Origin: Undaria pinnatifida
Taxonomy: Eukaryota > Sar > Phaeophyceae > Laminariales > Alariaceae
Length of the DNA stretch: 64,000 nucleotides
Direction of reading: 5' to 3'
Assembly (NCBI GenBank): GCA_012845835.1
Contig: JABAKD010000016.1
Location: 18,658,367-18,722,366, forward strand
Numbering within the stretch: position 1 is the first letter of the stretch; each line of letters starts with the position of its first letter. This document shows positions 23,331 through 33,999 of this stretch, piece after piece. The notes under the pieces were generated by a model. The model was not told the origin of the DNA, made no database searches, and saw only the letters and a program-made list of their open reading frames with translations. A program made the position numbers and the translations under genes.

Positions 23331-23829
23331 CTGTTTCCGGTCAATTTGACAGCCGTTCAAACTGCCTTGCCTTTACTCGGGCACGGAGGGGGATTGGAAC
23401 TACCCCAACGGAAAGACGTATGAGGTGGTTCACGCCGCACCTTGGGCTTTCGCGGTGGCTGCGGCAACGACCTCCACGCTGCTCATCGCCGAGAATTGAC
23501 GCCGCACGATATCAAAGTACCAGGCAAGGCAATCCGGGCGCAGGGGACCGCACCGGCAGCGGTTGAATCCAGAAGGGCACCAGCCGGGGGACCCCTCCAC
23601 CACCGCACCCGTCTTCCGATGATGAAGATCGGAACACAGCCGTCGCGGTTGCGTGGGCCCTGATGCATTGGAGCACCTGATGCGTGTAATAACGAGGTGA
23701 TATTACCATTGTGCCCAAGGCTGGAGTGTCAGCGGGGACGCCATTTGTGGACTGTGTACCCATGTGGTCTCGATTTTGCGGGTAGCGCCTGGGTACGGAT
23801 TACGAAAATCACACCCTGGACAATAGGTT

Positions 23830-25800
23830 TCAGGTCAACAGGCAATCGATAGGATCCAGTGATAGGTATCGATAGGCCCTTTTTGAAGCTTATTGTGGCC
23901 GGCAATAGCTATCGATTGACATTTTCATTGATCTATTGTTCGGCCAATATTATCCAACATGTAATGTCAAAACCTATCGTTGAAACAGATAGCTATCGAT
24001 AGGAATTTCCAGAGCATTCCTGTTCGGGCGATATACTGTTGGGACTGCGAGACGAAACCTATTGCTGTCGACGATAGGTATCGATATACCTTTCACCAAA
24101 CCTACTGTTTCGGAAAATAGGTATCGATAGATTTTCACAGTTCTATTGTTTCGGACGATTGGTATTGACAGGCCTTTCACCATTCTATTGTTTCGGGTGA
24201 TAGGTATCGGTATGTAGACCTTTCGCCGTTTTATTATTTCAGTTTTGGAGAGCAAAGGAGCTCGAAGACAGCCCGTCCAGGTGCAATTAACTCTAGTTCG
24301 CCATTCATCATCCACGCCGCACGCCCCTCCAGCCCAGCGGGGAATTCCCGAGAACGGCGCTGTCTGTCCTTGTTGTGCCCTAAGAAGCTCAAGGTAGACG
24401 GACTCAACAAGGTGGTGATTACTACTTATGTGTCTTCGATGCGAAGCTTAAGCCTGCAGTGTTTTAGAGCGACCTGTTTGTGTGCCGTTCAGTTCCTTCT
24501 TAAACCCTGGATGATATCCTATCGAATAGGCTATTGGGCCAACAATAGGTCGACAACTTTGAGGATCGATACCTATCGCGGGGCACAAGAGCTCGGCTTC
24601 GTGGTCTATTGATAGGTATTGTGAGCAATAACAGCGTTAGGGCAGTGGCCACAATAGCCTATTGTGCGACCGATGTGCTTGCGAAGGTGTTTATCGATAG
24701 ATATTTTGGGCACCGACAAAATTTGAAAATGACTCCCAACAGGCTATCGTTCGAACAATAACTTTCTATCGCCACCAATCAATACCTATTGGTTAAAGCG
24801 ATAGGTGTGCGATGATATCGATCGAAACCTATTGCTCAATGTAATAGGTCTGCGAGGGTATCGATCGATGCCTATTGCCCAGTATAATAGGTTCTCAAGT
24901 TTATCAATCGACACCTACTGACAATTGAATAGATGTATAATATTTGCAAGGGTTTCGATCGATACCTACTGCTTGTAAATTTATATCCCCGTACTGCTTA
25001 TAACATACCTATACGTACCGTATACCCCAGGCTGTTGTTGAATGATTACCTTGGATGATCGCAATATGTACCATGACCTACTTTCTTGCTGTTTGTTTCA
25101 AAACAGCAGCTTTACGATATTACCTGATATTAAAATATGTTTTAATGGATAGATTTGAGAGGATTGCAATCGATAGCTGCTGCTGTTGAACAAACCAGAA
25201 ACACCTACAAGTATCACTACTTTTTTTCGAGGGTATCAATCATACCAATTCCTCTGGACCTATTGGGCAAACAAATAGATATACATCGACAATTTCACCC
25301 TCCTATTACAAGTTACAATACTTGTCGATATTCACTTAATCAATATTCGATACATCAACTTCTGGACAGACTAACAGGCGTACTCAGTACATGGTAGACT
25401 ATTGTACAGGGCTTTAAACCTACTGGTCATAGCAATATGTATCAATCCACACTTTCACATATCTATTGGTCAAACAATAGGTATCGATCGACACTTTCAC
25501 GTACCTATTAGTCACAGTAATATATATCGATCGACAGTGTGACATACCTCTTGAAAAAACAATAGCCTATTGTGCCGATTTATCAGAACCTATTGGTCGA
25601 AGGAATGGGTGTCGATAGATAGATTTACTCACCTATCTTAAGAACAAGAGCCTATTGTACCAATTTCTCTGGACCTATGGGTCCAAGCGAAGGGTATCGA
25701 TCGACGAATTCGCATATCTGTCGAAGTTGTCAATAGGTATCGATATGCAATGCCCCAACCTATTGATATTCAATAGTCATATTCAATAGGCTATTGTCCG
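23830..25800. repeat. Two-kilobase array of CCTATTG / CTATCGATAGG motifs
   Basis: The stretch is packed with variants of AATAGGTATCGATCGACA and ACCTATTGGTC, in both orientations, at irregular intervals of about 40-80 bp. Because ATCGAT and CCTATTG/CAATAGG are complementary to each other, many units can form short hairpins. No frame stays open. Composition is AT-richer than the flanks. Confidence 0.8.
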
Positions 25801-25893
25801 GGGTGTGCTACAAATACGAATACTGTTTCAGTCTGACGCTGTATTTTTATGCAATACTCACCCTTTGTGCATGCCTTGTTTTCACCTGAGTCG

Positions 25894-26129
25894 TTCTACG
25901 GTAGCCCCCCCCAACTTTTCTTTAACGAAATTGCTGGCTTTGAAACCAGCTCCCGGCCGTTTCTTCTGAAATATGGTTACCCTCGCCACCCCGACGTCAT
26001 CGTTCGACAGTCCTTCGCATACAAGAAATATGCGACGATCGTTGTTTCGTAGCATTCTTCCTCGTGTCGAGCAACCATGAAAGGTTCGTCAAAGAAAATT
26101 GCTGGTTTTGGAGGGGGGCTATCGTGGAA
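25894..26129. mobile_element. MITE-like element, copy 1
   Basis: This roughly 236-bp element begins TTCTACGGTAGCCCCCC and ends in an inverted version (reverse complement starts ACGATAGCCCCCC). Both ends carry a TTTTCTTTAACGAA or TTTTCTTTGACGAA box in inverted order. Two further copies lie at 61279-61535 and 62217-62473. The inverted ends, small size and lack of coding capacity fit a non-autonomous DNA transposon. The superfamily is unknown. Confidence 0.7.
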
Positions 26130-27025
26130 TGAGTCCTGGCTTGTCTCTAGTTCCGTTCCTCGTACGGTATTGCCGAGAAGTTCTGGGCGTGTTTTGGTAC
26201 TCTTGTTGCGTCGGGTATAACTCTTCAATATGAAAGGCTCATACTTGACGTTGGCGTTGCTTTAGAAGGAGGGAATATCGGAAACAGAGGCTCCTCGCTA
26301 CCTTCATGAATATACTTCAGCAGATTCCCCGAGAGACAACATTGTATGTGGTCTATACGTGAGGAAAAAAGAGCTCGTAGACCGCCCGTGCTACCCGTGC
26401 TTCCGGACGCCAGACCCTTCGACAGCCTCACTGCATTCGTGGACGCTTCACCGATCCCTGAGGTTGCTGCCATTCTCTGCGGTCTGCATTCTGCAGCAGT
26501 AACGGAATTTTCGTATTTTAAGGACGTATCTGTTGTGGCAGCATGCCCAACAGCTGTCGAAGCTTCTATATGTGCGCGGGCTTCTTCCTTAACTAACGAC
26601 GCGTGCTACGACAGGAGTAACATATGTTTCATGTTTCTGAATAACGGTTTCCTCAATTGAGGAACTGCCCAATATCGTTGGAATGCTCACTTGTGTTTAT
26701 GGAATTATTCGTTTTACGCCAAGCAGAGACAACGACCGGTGCTGTCCATAGTTTGGAGATTGCGAAATATCACAGTTAATACCAAGTAAGAGTACAAGTC
26801 GAATAGTTATTTCGACTGAATAGTTGAATCTTATATTTTGATTACGCCATCTTCGGTACTTCAGGATATACGGCCGGAAAACCCGCCACCTGGACAAGGC
26901 CATGGGATTGGTTATTGGATTCATCGTCGATTTTTTCCTCAAACTCGGTTTCTTGGTCAGGAATACGAATATAGCTCTTGAAGTGACGGAGCCTCATAAA
27001 ATATACGTGCTACCCCTGTCGTAGA
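26130..27025. other. Intergenic stretch, no supported gene
   Basis: I see only short frames and fragments such as GGTTTCCTCAATTGAGGAACT at about 26645, a motif that recurs in several repeats of this window. Confidence 0.4.
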
Positions 27026-28741
27026 ATGCGTCTAACCACGTTTCTTCCGTTGATCCATCGTCGCCTCTGGATGCAAACGCCGCCGCTGCATTCCATCCCA
27101 TACGAGCAGGTGCCGCCTTGCCCGGTTTGGTGCAGCTGTGCCCAATCGGCAAACGGCGCGTCCACGATGTCGACGGACGACGCTTTGGTTGATTCCGATT
27201 CGACAGATAACGACCACGACCGCCCTGCCGCTGCAACAGAGAAGATGGAGGAACAAGAAGAAGACGAGGAGGAAATTTCCCCATCCGAACTGCCCCCCAT
27301 CCCAACTATTTTCGCGGACTTTGTCTCCGCTGCGGCGTGGGCGGCAATGTCAGCCGCCACCCGCGCCCTCCTTGTCAGCGGCGTTCCCACGCTGATCAAA
27401 AGTATTCACCGCGAAAAGGAGAAAAAGGAGCTTACCAGGAAGGGTGCACGGGTAGACGACGAGGAATCCCTTGCTACGGTTGGGGCTTGTACGGCCACCG
27501 GCGCCGCCGTCCGTGTAGAAGAGCCCGAGGCGTCGTCCGCGGTGCTCCACTGGGACGGCATCAGCAGCAAGCAGGCTGCGGCTGACAAGGAGGCCCTGAT
27601 TTCTAGCAGCGCACGTTTTGCCTCGGAGCAAAAACGGGTTGCCTCGCTACAGGCAGGGCGCCAGGATTCCGTTGGTCCCGGTGCTGTAAAGAAGGGCGTA
27701 TTCCCCAGAACCGCTGTTTTGGAGGCGGAGCGGGAGCCCCCCCTGCTGGCTGGGCACCAGGAGTCCTCGGGCCCCTCACGTGTCACGCCCACTACGTACG
27801 CGGCCATAGGACCACCGCTAGGATCGCATTCGGCGCCACCCTCGGGCCTCGCTGCTGTCAAGAAGGTCGTCATCTCCAGAGCCCCAATTTTGGGGGCAGA
27901 ACAAGAGCGAGTTGCCTCCCTACTGGCCGGACACCAGCATTCCTTGCCCCCCCCGCGTGTCACGTCCGGTACGTACGCTACCATACTACCACCGCTAGGA
28001 CCGCATTCGGCGCCAGCGTATTCGGCGCCGGCGCCGCAAAAGTGTGCATACAACTACCATCCGGAAGAAGGAGATTTTGCTTTTATCGGGATCCTCCTTA
28101 CGGTGATTGCATCCTATCGCCAGGTAGCCTTTAGGAAGTACGACGCGCAGGCGGTGATGGAGGCGGCCAGTATCCTTGTTTCGGAGCTTACGGATTGTCC
28201 CGGCGCCACACTTGCTTACGCGTTGGGCCATGCTGCCGCCACCTTTTCGACCTCGTCGTTGAGGACGTCGGCTCACGAGTTACTCCTGGCGTTGCGTGCT
28301 GGATACCGAAACGCATGCCGCCCGATCTCGTGGTCTCAGCTACCACCCCCGACTGTCACCGCGGCCGACGCTAAAGCATGCGCGGTACCCCGCGTCGCCC
28401 AGCGTAGCGCTCTTGGCGGGGGAAAAAGTGATCGCCGTAATAGCGCCCGTACCCCCACAAGTACCCATGGACCCCCTCGCCGTGGCGTCGACCGCCGCCG
28501 AAAGGGTAATGCAAAAGACCCTAGCGCGCGAGGCGCGAAAAAGGTCGATTTGTACGGGCGCCGACTGGGCAAGGAGAAGGAAAAAGTCTTCGGCCTCGCC
28601 AAGGGCAGAGGGAACTTCAAGAACACCCGTTCACGGGCGGCGCCACATCCTCCACCGCCAGCGGCGTTGTTTTCACCTCCGGCAGCGGCGGCACTGCCCT
28701 CCTTCGGGGGCGCAAGACTGGGTCTACAACCTGGCCTGTAG
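27026..28741 (+). CDS. Intronless 571-codon ORF of unknown function
   Basis: A single open frame ends in TAG at 28739-28741. The first ATG gives 571 residues; an ATG at 27167 (MSTDDALVDSDSTDND) would remove 47 residues and may be the true start, since acidic sequence follows at once. After an acidic block and a hydrophobic segment (IFADFVSAAAWAAMSAATRA) come two copies of a roughly 60-residue repeat (LLAGHQxS, RVTxxTYA, GPHSAP), with a partial third copy before them. A globular-looking Ala-rich part follows (about residues 351-440, starting CAYNYHPEEGDFAFIGILL). The tail is Arg/Lys-rich, then Pro/Ala-rich. No family is recognised. An intronless ORF among repeats could be a transposon-encoded structural protein; the basic tail would fit nucleic-acid binding. 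Confidence 0.55.
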   Translation: MRLTTFLPLIHRRLWMQTPPLHSIPYEQVPPCPVWCSCAQSANGASTMSTDDALVDSDSTDNDHDRPAAATEKMEEQEEDEEEISPSELPPIPTIFADFVSAAAWAAMSAATRALLVSGVPTLIKSIHREKEKKELTRKGARVDDEESLATVGACTATGAAVRVEEPEASSAVLHWDGISSKQAAADKEALISSSARFASEQKRVASLQAGRQDSVGPGAVKKGVFPRTAVLEAEREPPLLAGHQESSGPSRVTPTTYAAIGPPLGSHSAPPSGLAAVKKVVISRAPILGAEQERVASLLAGHQHSLPPPRVTSGTYATILPPLGPHSAPAYSAPAPQKCAYNYHPEEGDFAFIGILLTVIASYRQVAFRKYDAQAVMEAASILVSELTDCPGATLAYALGHAAATFSTSSLRTSAHELLLALRAGYRNACRPISWSQLPPPTVTAADAKACAVPRVAQRSALGGGKSDRRNSARTPTSTHGPPRRGVDRRRKGNAKDPSARGAKKVDLYGRRLGKEKEKVFGLAKGRGNFKNTRSRAAPHPPPPAALFSPPAAAALPSFGGARLGLQPGL

Positions 28742-28940
28742 AATTTCTATAGGCCGTCAGATTCAACACACCCCAGGTGAGATATACCCTTCCGTGTAAT
28801 AGCGCCGTGCTACAGTAGGGCTTGGTTGTACTTTGAAGCACAAACATTTGTTACTGAAGGATCTCCTCAAATGAGGATCAATCCAGCATTTTTTTGACCC
28901 GACAAGTATTGTACCGTATTTTTTGCTAGATATATCTACT

Positions 28941-29252
28941 GTTTCTTGATCCTCGAAGCGTGGCGGACCTCAGCGGACAGAGCTGAGGTGGCGCGGTTAC
29001 CGGCATATGGTCAAATACATCATGTATATATTGAGCTGCTCCGAGTACAACGCAGAGTGCACAGAAGTAGAGCCTTCATGTAAAGCTTCATATCAAGTGA
29101 GCTAGGCTGCGTAATCACAATGGAAAATGCCGCCCAACCAGGGATGTTCCGCAATGAAGTTCCCACTACAATAAACCCAATCTACTATTGTAACTCCCTA
29201 CTATGGTCAACCATCATCATTGCTGTATCATACGAAAGCGCAATCAACGGCC
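28941..29252. repeat. Diverged dispersed repeat, copy A
   Basis: It matches 38562-38874 in the same orientation over about 310 bp, beginning with GTTTCTTGATCCTCGAAGCG and including AAATGCCGCCC and CCAATCTACTATTGTAAC. Divergence is moderate, perhaps 20 percent. Copy A starts 200 bp past the stop of the 571-codon ORF, so it may be part of the same element, although copy B has no matching ORF upstream. Confidence 0.8.
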
Positions 29253-29589
29253 TCCTTTCTTTGTACTTTATACGGCATGAGACCATATTATATTTTGCTC
29301 GTAAAACGATTCGATGAGAAAATACAGTCGATGAGTATCTTCCCTGCACTACTGTGACAGAAAAAAATATTTGCAGTACCATAGTCTTTGAGTGTCGCTC
29401 CGAAAATCAAATCACAATCTGGCGACGACATCCAGAATCAATCTTCAACACTCAAGATCCAAAATCCCAAGTCCGAAATCCAAAATCTAAAGTCCAAACT
29501 CCGAACAGCATTATCCAGAATCCGAAAACGAAAAACTCCAACGTCAACCCGGCAATAAGCACTCAGATGCAGTAGATGGTAGTGCTAGT

Positions 29590-29790
29590 CCACAGTAATC
29601 AAACGGACAGCTGGTGAAATAGGGTTGAAGCGAGTGTACTAGCACGGCAGCCCCAAAACTTCAAATCTAGCTGCCGTAACAAGAACCGTTAAGCCACAGT
29701 AATCAAACGGACATCAGCTGGTGACACATGTTCGAAACGAGTGTACCAGGGCAGTAGTCCCAGAACTTGCTAAATAATCAGACAACTGCC
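29590..29790. repeat. Two-copy tandem repeat of about 104 bp
   Basis: CCACAGTAATCAAACGGACA occurs at 29590 and 29694, followed in both copies by AGCTGGTGA, CGAGTGTAC and a CAG-C-CCC-A-AACTT stretch. Just upstream, 29440-29540 is a loose repeat of AAATCCAAA and AGTCC words. Confidence 0.7.
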
Positions 29791-29799
29791 TCCCGGCTG

Positions 29800-32500
29800 G
29801 GTACACACCACAACCCATTCAACGTCCAAATGCTCAATTCCGAAACATACTAACATCTTAATATACATTAAATGCAGACAATCGTTATTGCAATAGTCCA
29901 AATTCAGTTATCTGCCTCCCAATTTTTCCCGAATTTTCATCCATAAGTATTCAATACTGAAATGCAGACGAATATCTTTTTCACCGCTACAAATCTCAAT
30001 CTTCCGACCAAAAAACGAGTTTTTAGTCCAGAAGGCCGGCGCTAATGGAAACAGATAGTTTCCAAAACGTTTCCGAAGTATTTTTCAACTGTTTGCTGAA
30101 TTATTTCCTGTACCGTCGCTATGGAGAAAAACGATTAAATAATACCTGGTATTTTTCCGACTGTTTTTTTGTCGAGCGGCCCCATTGGTCAATTTTTCTC
30201 AAGCCTCGATCAACATTGTCCACCAAATACGATTGACCTTCGATCTGGAGATGGAGACAACCCACGCTCACTCCTCTTCGTTCCGGACAAGGTCACATGA
30301 GTGTAGGTGACAGCGCTGAAGGGTTCGTCTCGATCCATGCCCTAGGTGAGAGGTTGCTTTTGTTGTGCCGTAGCCTTCTCTCAAATCAGCTCAAAATTCG
30401 TTTTTTTACCCGTTGGGAGACGTTAGAGAGTCTTGTGTCTGCTTTCCACACCCCAGCCGCCAAATATGTTTTCAACAGAACTTGGTCGGCGCCCGCCATA
30501 TATCACCGGCCGTAGTGTGAGCACTGTACACGAACGGCGGGTCGAAGCCTTTAGCGAGCTCGCCGGGTTCAGATTTCACGACGCTGTCGTTGGTTCCGCC
30601 GAACGAAGTGTGCGGAGCACACGAAATTACGCCGCGTCTAATCCAAGATCTTCTTGAGGATTTCTCAAGCAGATGTTGGCCAAGATCGCCGCCAGACATC
30701 CATTTTCCCGGAAAACGGGAAATTTCCAAAAAAACATTCCACAAAATTGGGCCCGTAAACGACCATAGTCAATTTTTGCCTGGGATCTTGACCTTCTGAA
30801 AAAACATCGGCTTTCCATTAGCACCGGTCTCATACTCCAAATTCCAAGTTTCCTTAAATCAGAAGCACACCAAAATAGCGTCATATTAGTCGTTGGAAAA
30901 TAAAAATCTTCATTCCATGAGTCCCAATTTAGCTAAGACATGACTCTTCCGCTCTGAAGTCAAGCCACGAATCCTCAAAATCCAACATGTTCTTCCTACT
31001 TTCTGACATTTTTACTTCTACTCCAAACCCCCCGCTGACCTGCAGACCTGGTCCTGTCTTCACCGGTCAGCTCCTATTACGAGTATTAGGATTGGTCCTT
31101 CGTTGCATTTTTAGTCATAGGTAAACTGCAGACCTGGTTCTGTAGATCTACTGTCTTCCCCTATGGGGACAGTAACATTTCGGGAGCCACAATCGTGGTA
31201 TTTCATGCCGACCTTGGCGGAGAAGGCAGAAGAGCGTTTCGTAATCCACAATTTTTTGTGAACTCGCACGTCGTCCGGATATACCCTGAAGTTCCTCACC
31301 GTGGTGGAACCCCCCGCCGCCGTCAGCATAGATGTGCACCGAAACCGAGATGAAACTTCTCCAGGCAAAGCACCTGCATACAAATTTGCTAGAAACGTGT
31401 CTACCAGCATACTTCCTCAACTCTCAAAATTCGTATCGTTTGTCGACACTGGGCGGTTCAGGTTTTAAGCAGGATTAACCATTCATGCTAACTACTCACC
31501 GCAAATACATAATCAATACCTGGTATATCCTACTCCTGCTGTTGTTTTCTACCATGGTATGGAGACCGGCCCCGGCTCGATCAGACGCTACATTCACGCA
31601 TCAGCGGGGTTCTTTCTACTAATAACAAAGTCGTCATGTCAGTGTAACCCAAAATATTACTTCAGAGTGTAGAGGCAGCGAATCTGCTGTCCTAGAACAT
31701 CAGATACTCCACCGCAAAACCCTGCCCACATAACCATCATGTTCCAGAGTGACTCGACGCTTGTTTGACGTCGCTATGACACCAATCCATACCATGTTTT
31801 GTTGCAGGATACAAATTTATTTTCGGTAGCTCTTCTTATCTTCTGGTGTGGGATAAGTACGGTGGAAGAACCTACCGAACGGTTGGTGCTGTCACTCGAT
31901 CGGTGAAAAAGCCCCCCGAGTGTCGGTTTCTTGTTCTGATTGAAATAAACCCGTTGCTCGGGTCTTTCCACCGGCGGCGTTAGAGAAGAGGAACTCTGAA
32001 TCCTAGTCTGAAAATAGCTGGAGTTTCATCGTGTACCTATATGTATGTTTGTGTTATATGTAGGACGGGTGGTGTCTCAAATCCTCTCTTGCTCCTCGCT
32101 TCTCTATTCGGGAAGAAGAGCTTGGTTAAGACTGACGTGGAAGGGCCCCATGCTGTCCTCAAATTGAGGCCTATCCTTTGGCCGGGGATAGGGGATCCTT
32201 CGAGAACGATCCCCATCCTGGTTCTGGATAATACGCGTGTATTTTCGGACCAGTTCTTCTCTTACATTGTGGGATAAGAATGGCGGAAGCACCTCCCTCG
32301 GTCGGTGCTACCACCCCTTCCCTTACTCTGCCAGTCTTTGGCGGAATTGCGATATCGCAAAATTGCGATATTCAGCTTGTACGGTTTGTCGTTATGCTGA
32401 TCGGGCTGTCTTCCCACGCTCCTCCTTGTTGGGCTGCCCTTATGCCGTTTCCTTGCGTATATTATATCATTGGCTCATTCCGAACGCTGCCCATCACCTG
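29800..32500. other. No complete gene; degenerate element sequence
   Basis: A 99-codon minus-strand frame (31111-31410) has some protein-like character (for example FRVYPDDVRVHKKLWITKR) but no recognised family and no splice partners. Related segments containing GTGGGATAAG, GGCGGAAG or GGTGGAAG and CGGTTGGTGCT occur at about 31848-31895 and 32271-32310. They probably belong to the tyrosine-recombinase element just downstream. Confidence 0.4.
31111..31410 (-). CDS. Small unknown ORF, doubtful
   Basis: This 99-codon ATG-initiated frame on the minus strand encodes a mixed-composition protein with GMKYHDCGSRNVTVP near its C-terminus. The mixed composition makes it a little better than the many low-complexity frames here. 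A second overlapping frame is also open, which weakens the case. I recognise no function. Confidence 0.2.
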   Translation of the reverse strand: MLVDTFLANLYAGALPGEVSSRFRCTSMLTAAGGSTTVRNFRVYPDDVRVHKKLWITKRSSAFSAKVGMKYHDCGSRNVTVPIGEDSRSTEPGLQFTYD

Positions 32501-33095
32501 CTCTGTTCACTCAACGATAAGTCGTGAATCAACCGGTATTGGTCCTCCGTTACGCCCGAGACCATGGATTATCCCGATGATCCCGGTGACACCACTTGAG
32601 CCAGTTGTATGTGCCTCCATGCCATCTTTGGGTTCTGCCAGAACGCCCGTTGTATAATGTTGAACAGATCGTCCCCTGCTAAAGCCCGGGAAACCGCCCC
32701 CCCGCCCAATCTAAAAGAGGGCATTGAAAATGCCCCTCGCACGCCTGCCGCCTTTGCGCTCTGCTTCAAAAGCGCTGTAATTGTGGCTCGCTGAGAGTGG
32801 GTGTGAGCCCCTCACCAGAGTGCAACTTTCTCTTACCGTGGAGATAGTAGAGAACACGTAACCTTTTCCCATGTCCCATCCGGCGAGGTCCCCTACTTCT
32901 ATCCAGCGCTCAGCTGCCCTAATGGAGCATGGGTCGGCATTCGCTTCGTCATATGGGATCGTCAGGAATTCGTCTGCGCCGCCTCGCATGGTCTTTCCCC
33001 ACTGGAATTGAACAGAAAGCCACAGTGGTTTGGGAGCCTGAAAATGCGCTGGACGAGGCTGCGTGTGAGCTCGTCTCCCCGTTTTGTGGTCCTAA
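32430..33095 (-). pseudogene. Degenerate tyrosine recombinase (DIRS/Crypton-type) relic
   Basis: The minus strand gives VQFQWGKTMRGGADEFLTIP, then ERWIEVGDLAGWDMGKGYVF, then, after a frame change near 32740, SMPSFRLGGGAVSRALAGDD and QRAFWQNPKMAWRHIQL. This order is the C-terminal catalytic half of tyrosine recombinases carried by eukaryotic mobile elements. The expected His-x-x-Arg box reads PSFR, and the region where the nucleophilic Tyr is expected reads WRHIQ, so catalytic residues appear lost. Stops occur at about 32550 and before the upstream end at about 33095. Family recognition is from memory of such elements. The exact class cannot be set from this fragment. Confidence 0.6.
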
Positions 33096-33099
33096 ATGC

Positions 33100-33990
33100 T
33101 ACTGTGAACATAGCGATGTTTCGTGCGAGAGTCAATCTTTTCCGCCGGGTCTACTGCGCATTAGGGGCGCGCCCGTAGCAGTGCTATAATGCTTGCTAAA
33201 GATGGATATGCAACAGCACCGGCGCCTGTTTCACCCTAACCCCTGCCTTATTTTGCTCGGATCTCGAAAAAGTCATGTACTGCGTTACAATTTCGCTCCG
33301 GACTGAGTTTCTCACCCTCAACTGGTCGAAACACGCTGGAACGATACCAATTCAACCCTTTCGGGTCTCATGTACAGCGATAAAACAAAGTATAAACGGG
33401 TTCTTATCATGGTGCGAACGTTCAATGCACGGCAGTGCAAGCTGTGCGAGTGTCCTACAAGTACCTGCATTGGAGTTCGACTAGGAAACTTTCGTCGGCT
33501 AACCCGGCAGCCCGGGTTGCGTCGTGTGGAGGGTGCTGCATTCGTCATGTTTTCCCTCTGAAGCCCCAAAGGGTTAACCAGAGCTCCAATCAACCCCTCG
33601 CGACATGTCGCGAGGTTGTTAAGTCAATAATCAGGTTCTTCCGCACATTCCTTCCCGAAAAGCGACACCTGCTATATTAGGGCTACATGGGCGCGAATCC
33701 ACGCTGCTGCTTAATAATATGCCGTGATAAAGAAGGGACGATCTTCTGCACAGTTCGGTAACTTGACAACACTTATATATGATATGGTGTCTGGTAAACT
33801 GTGCAACAAACGTGTGGGTATTGGCCGTTTCCGTTTGTGCTCAATATCACTTGCACAACAGGTATATAATCGGTTGAGCACCTCTGGAACGCCTTATATA
33901 CACCTTTTCCCCCGTGCTCGTTGGGTTTGGTACGTATTCGTGCATCACACCAAACTATACGTATTCGTACATCACACCACATCAATGCGC
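33100..33990. other. No supported gene
   Basis: A perfect 20-bp palindrome (CCTCGCGACATGTCGCGAGG, 33596-33615) is the only notable site. Short frames over 33318-33680 overlap on both strands and have no recognisable character. Confidence 0.4.
33596..33615. other. Perfect 20-bp palindrome
   Basis: CCTCGCGACATGTCGCGAGG is fully self-complementary. Nothing next to it suggests a terminator or replication site. Confidence 0.7.
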
Positions 33991-33999
33991 ACAATCAAT

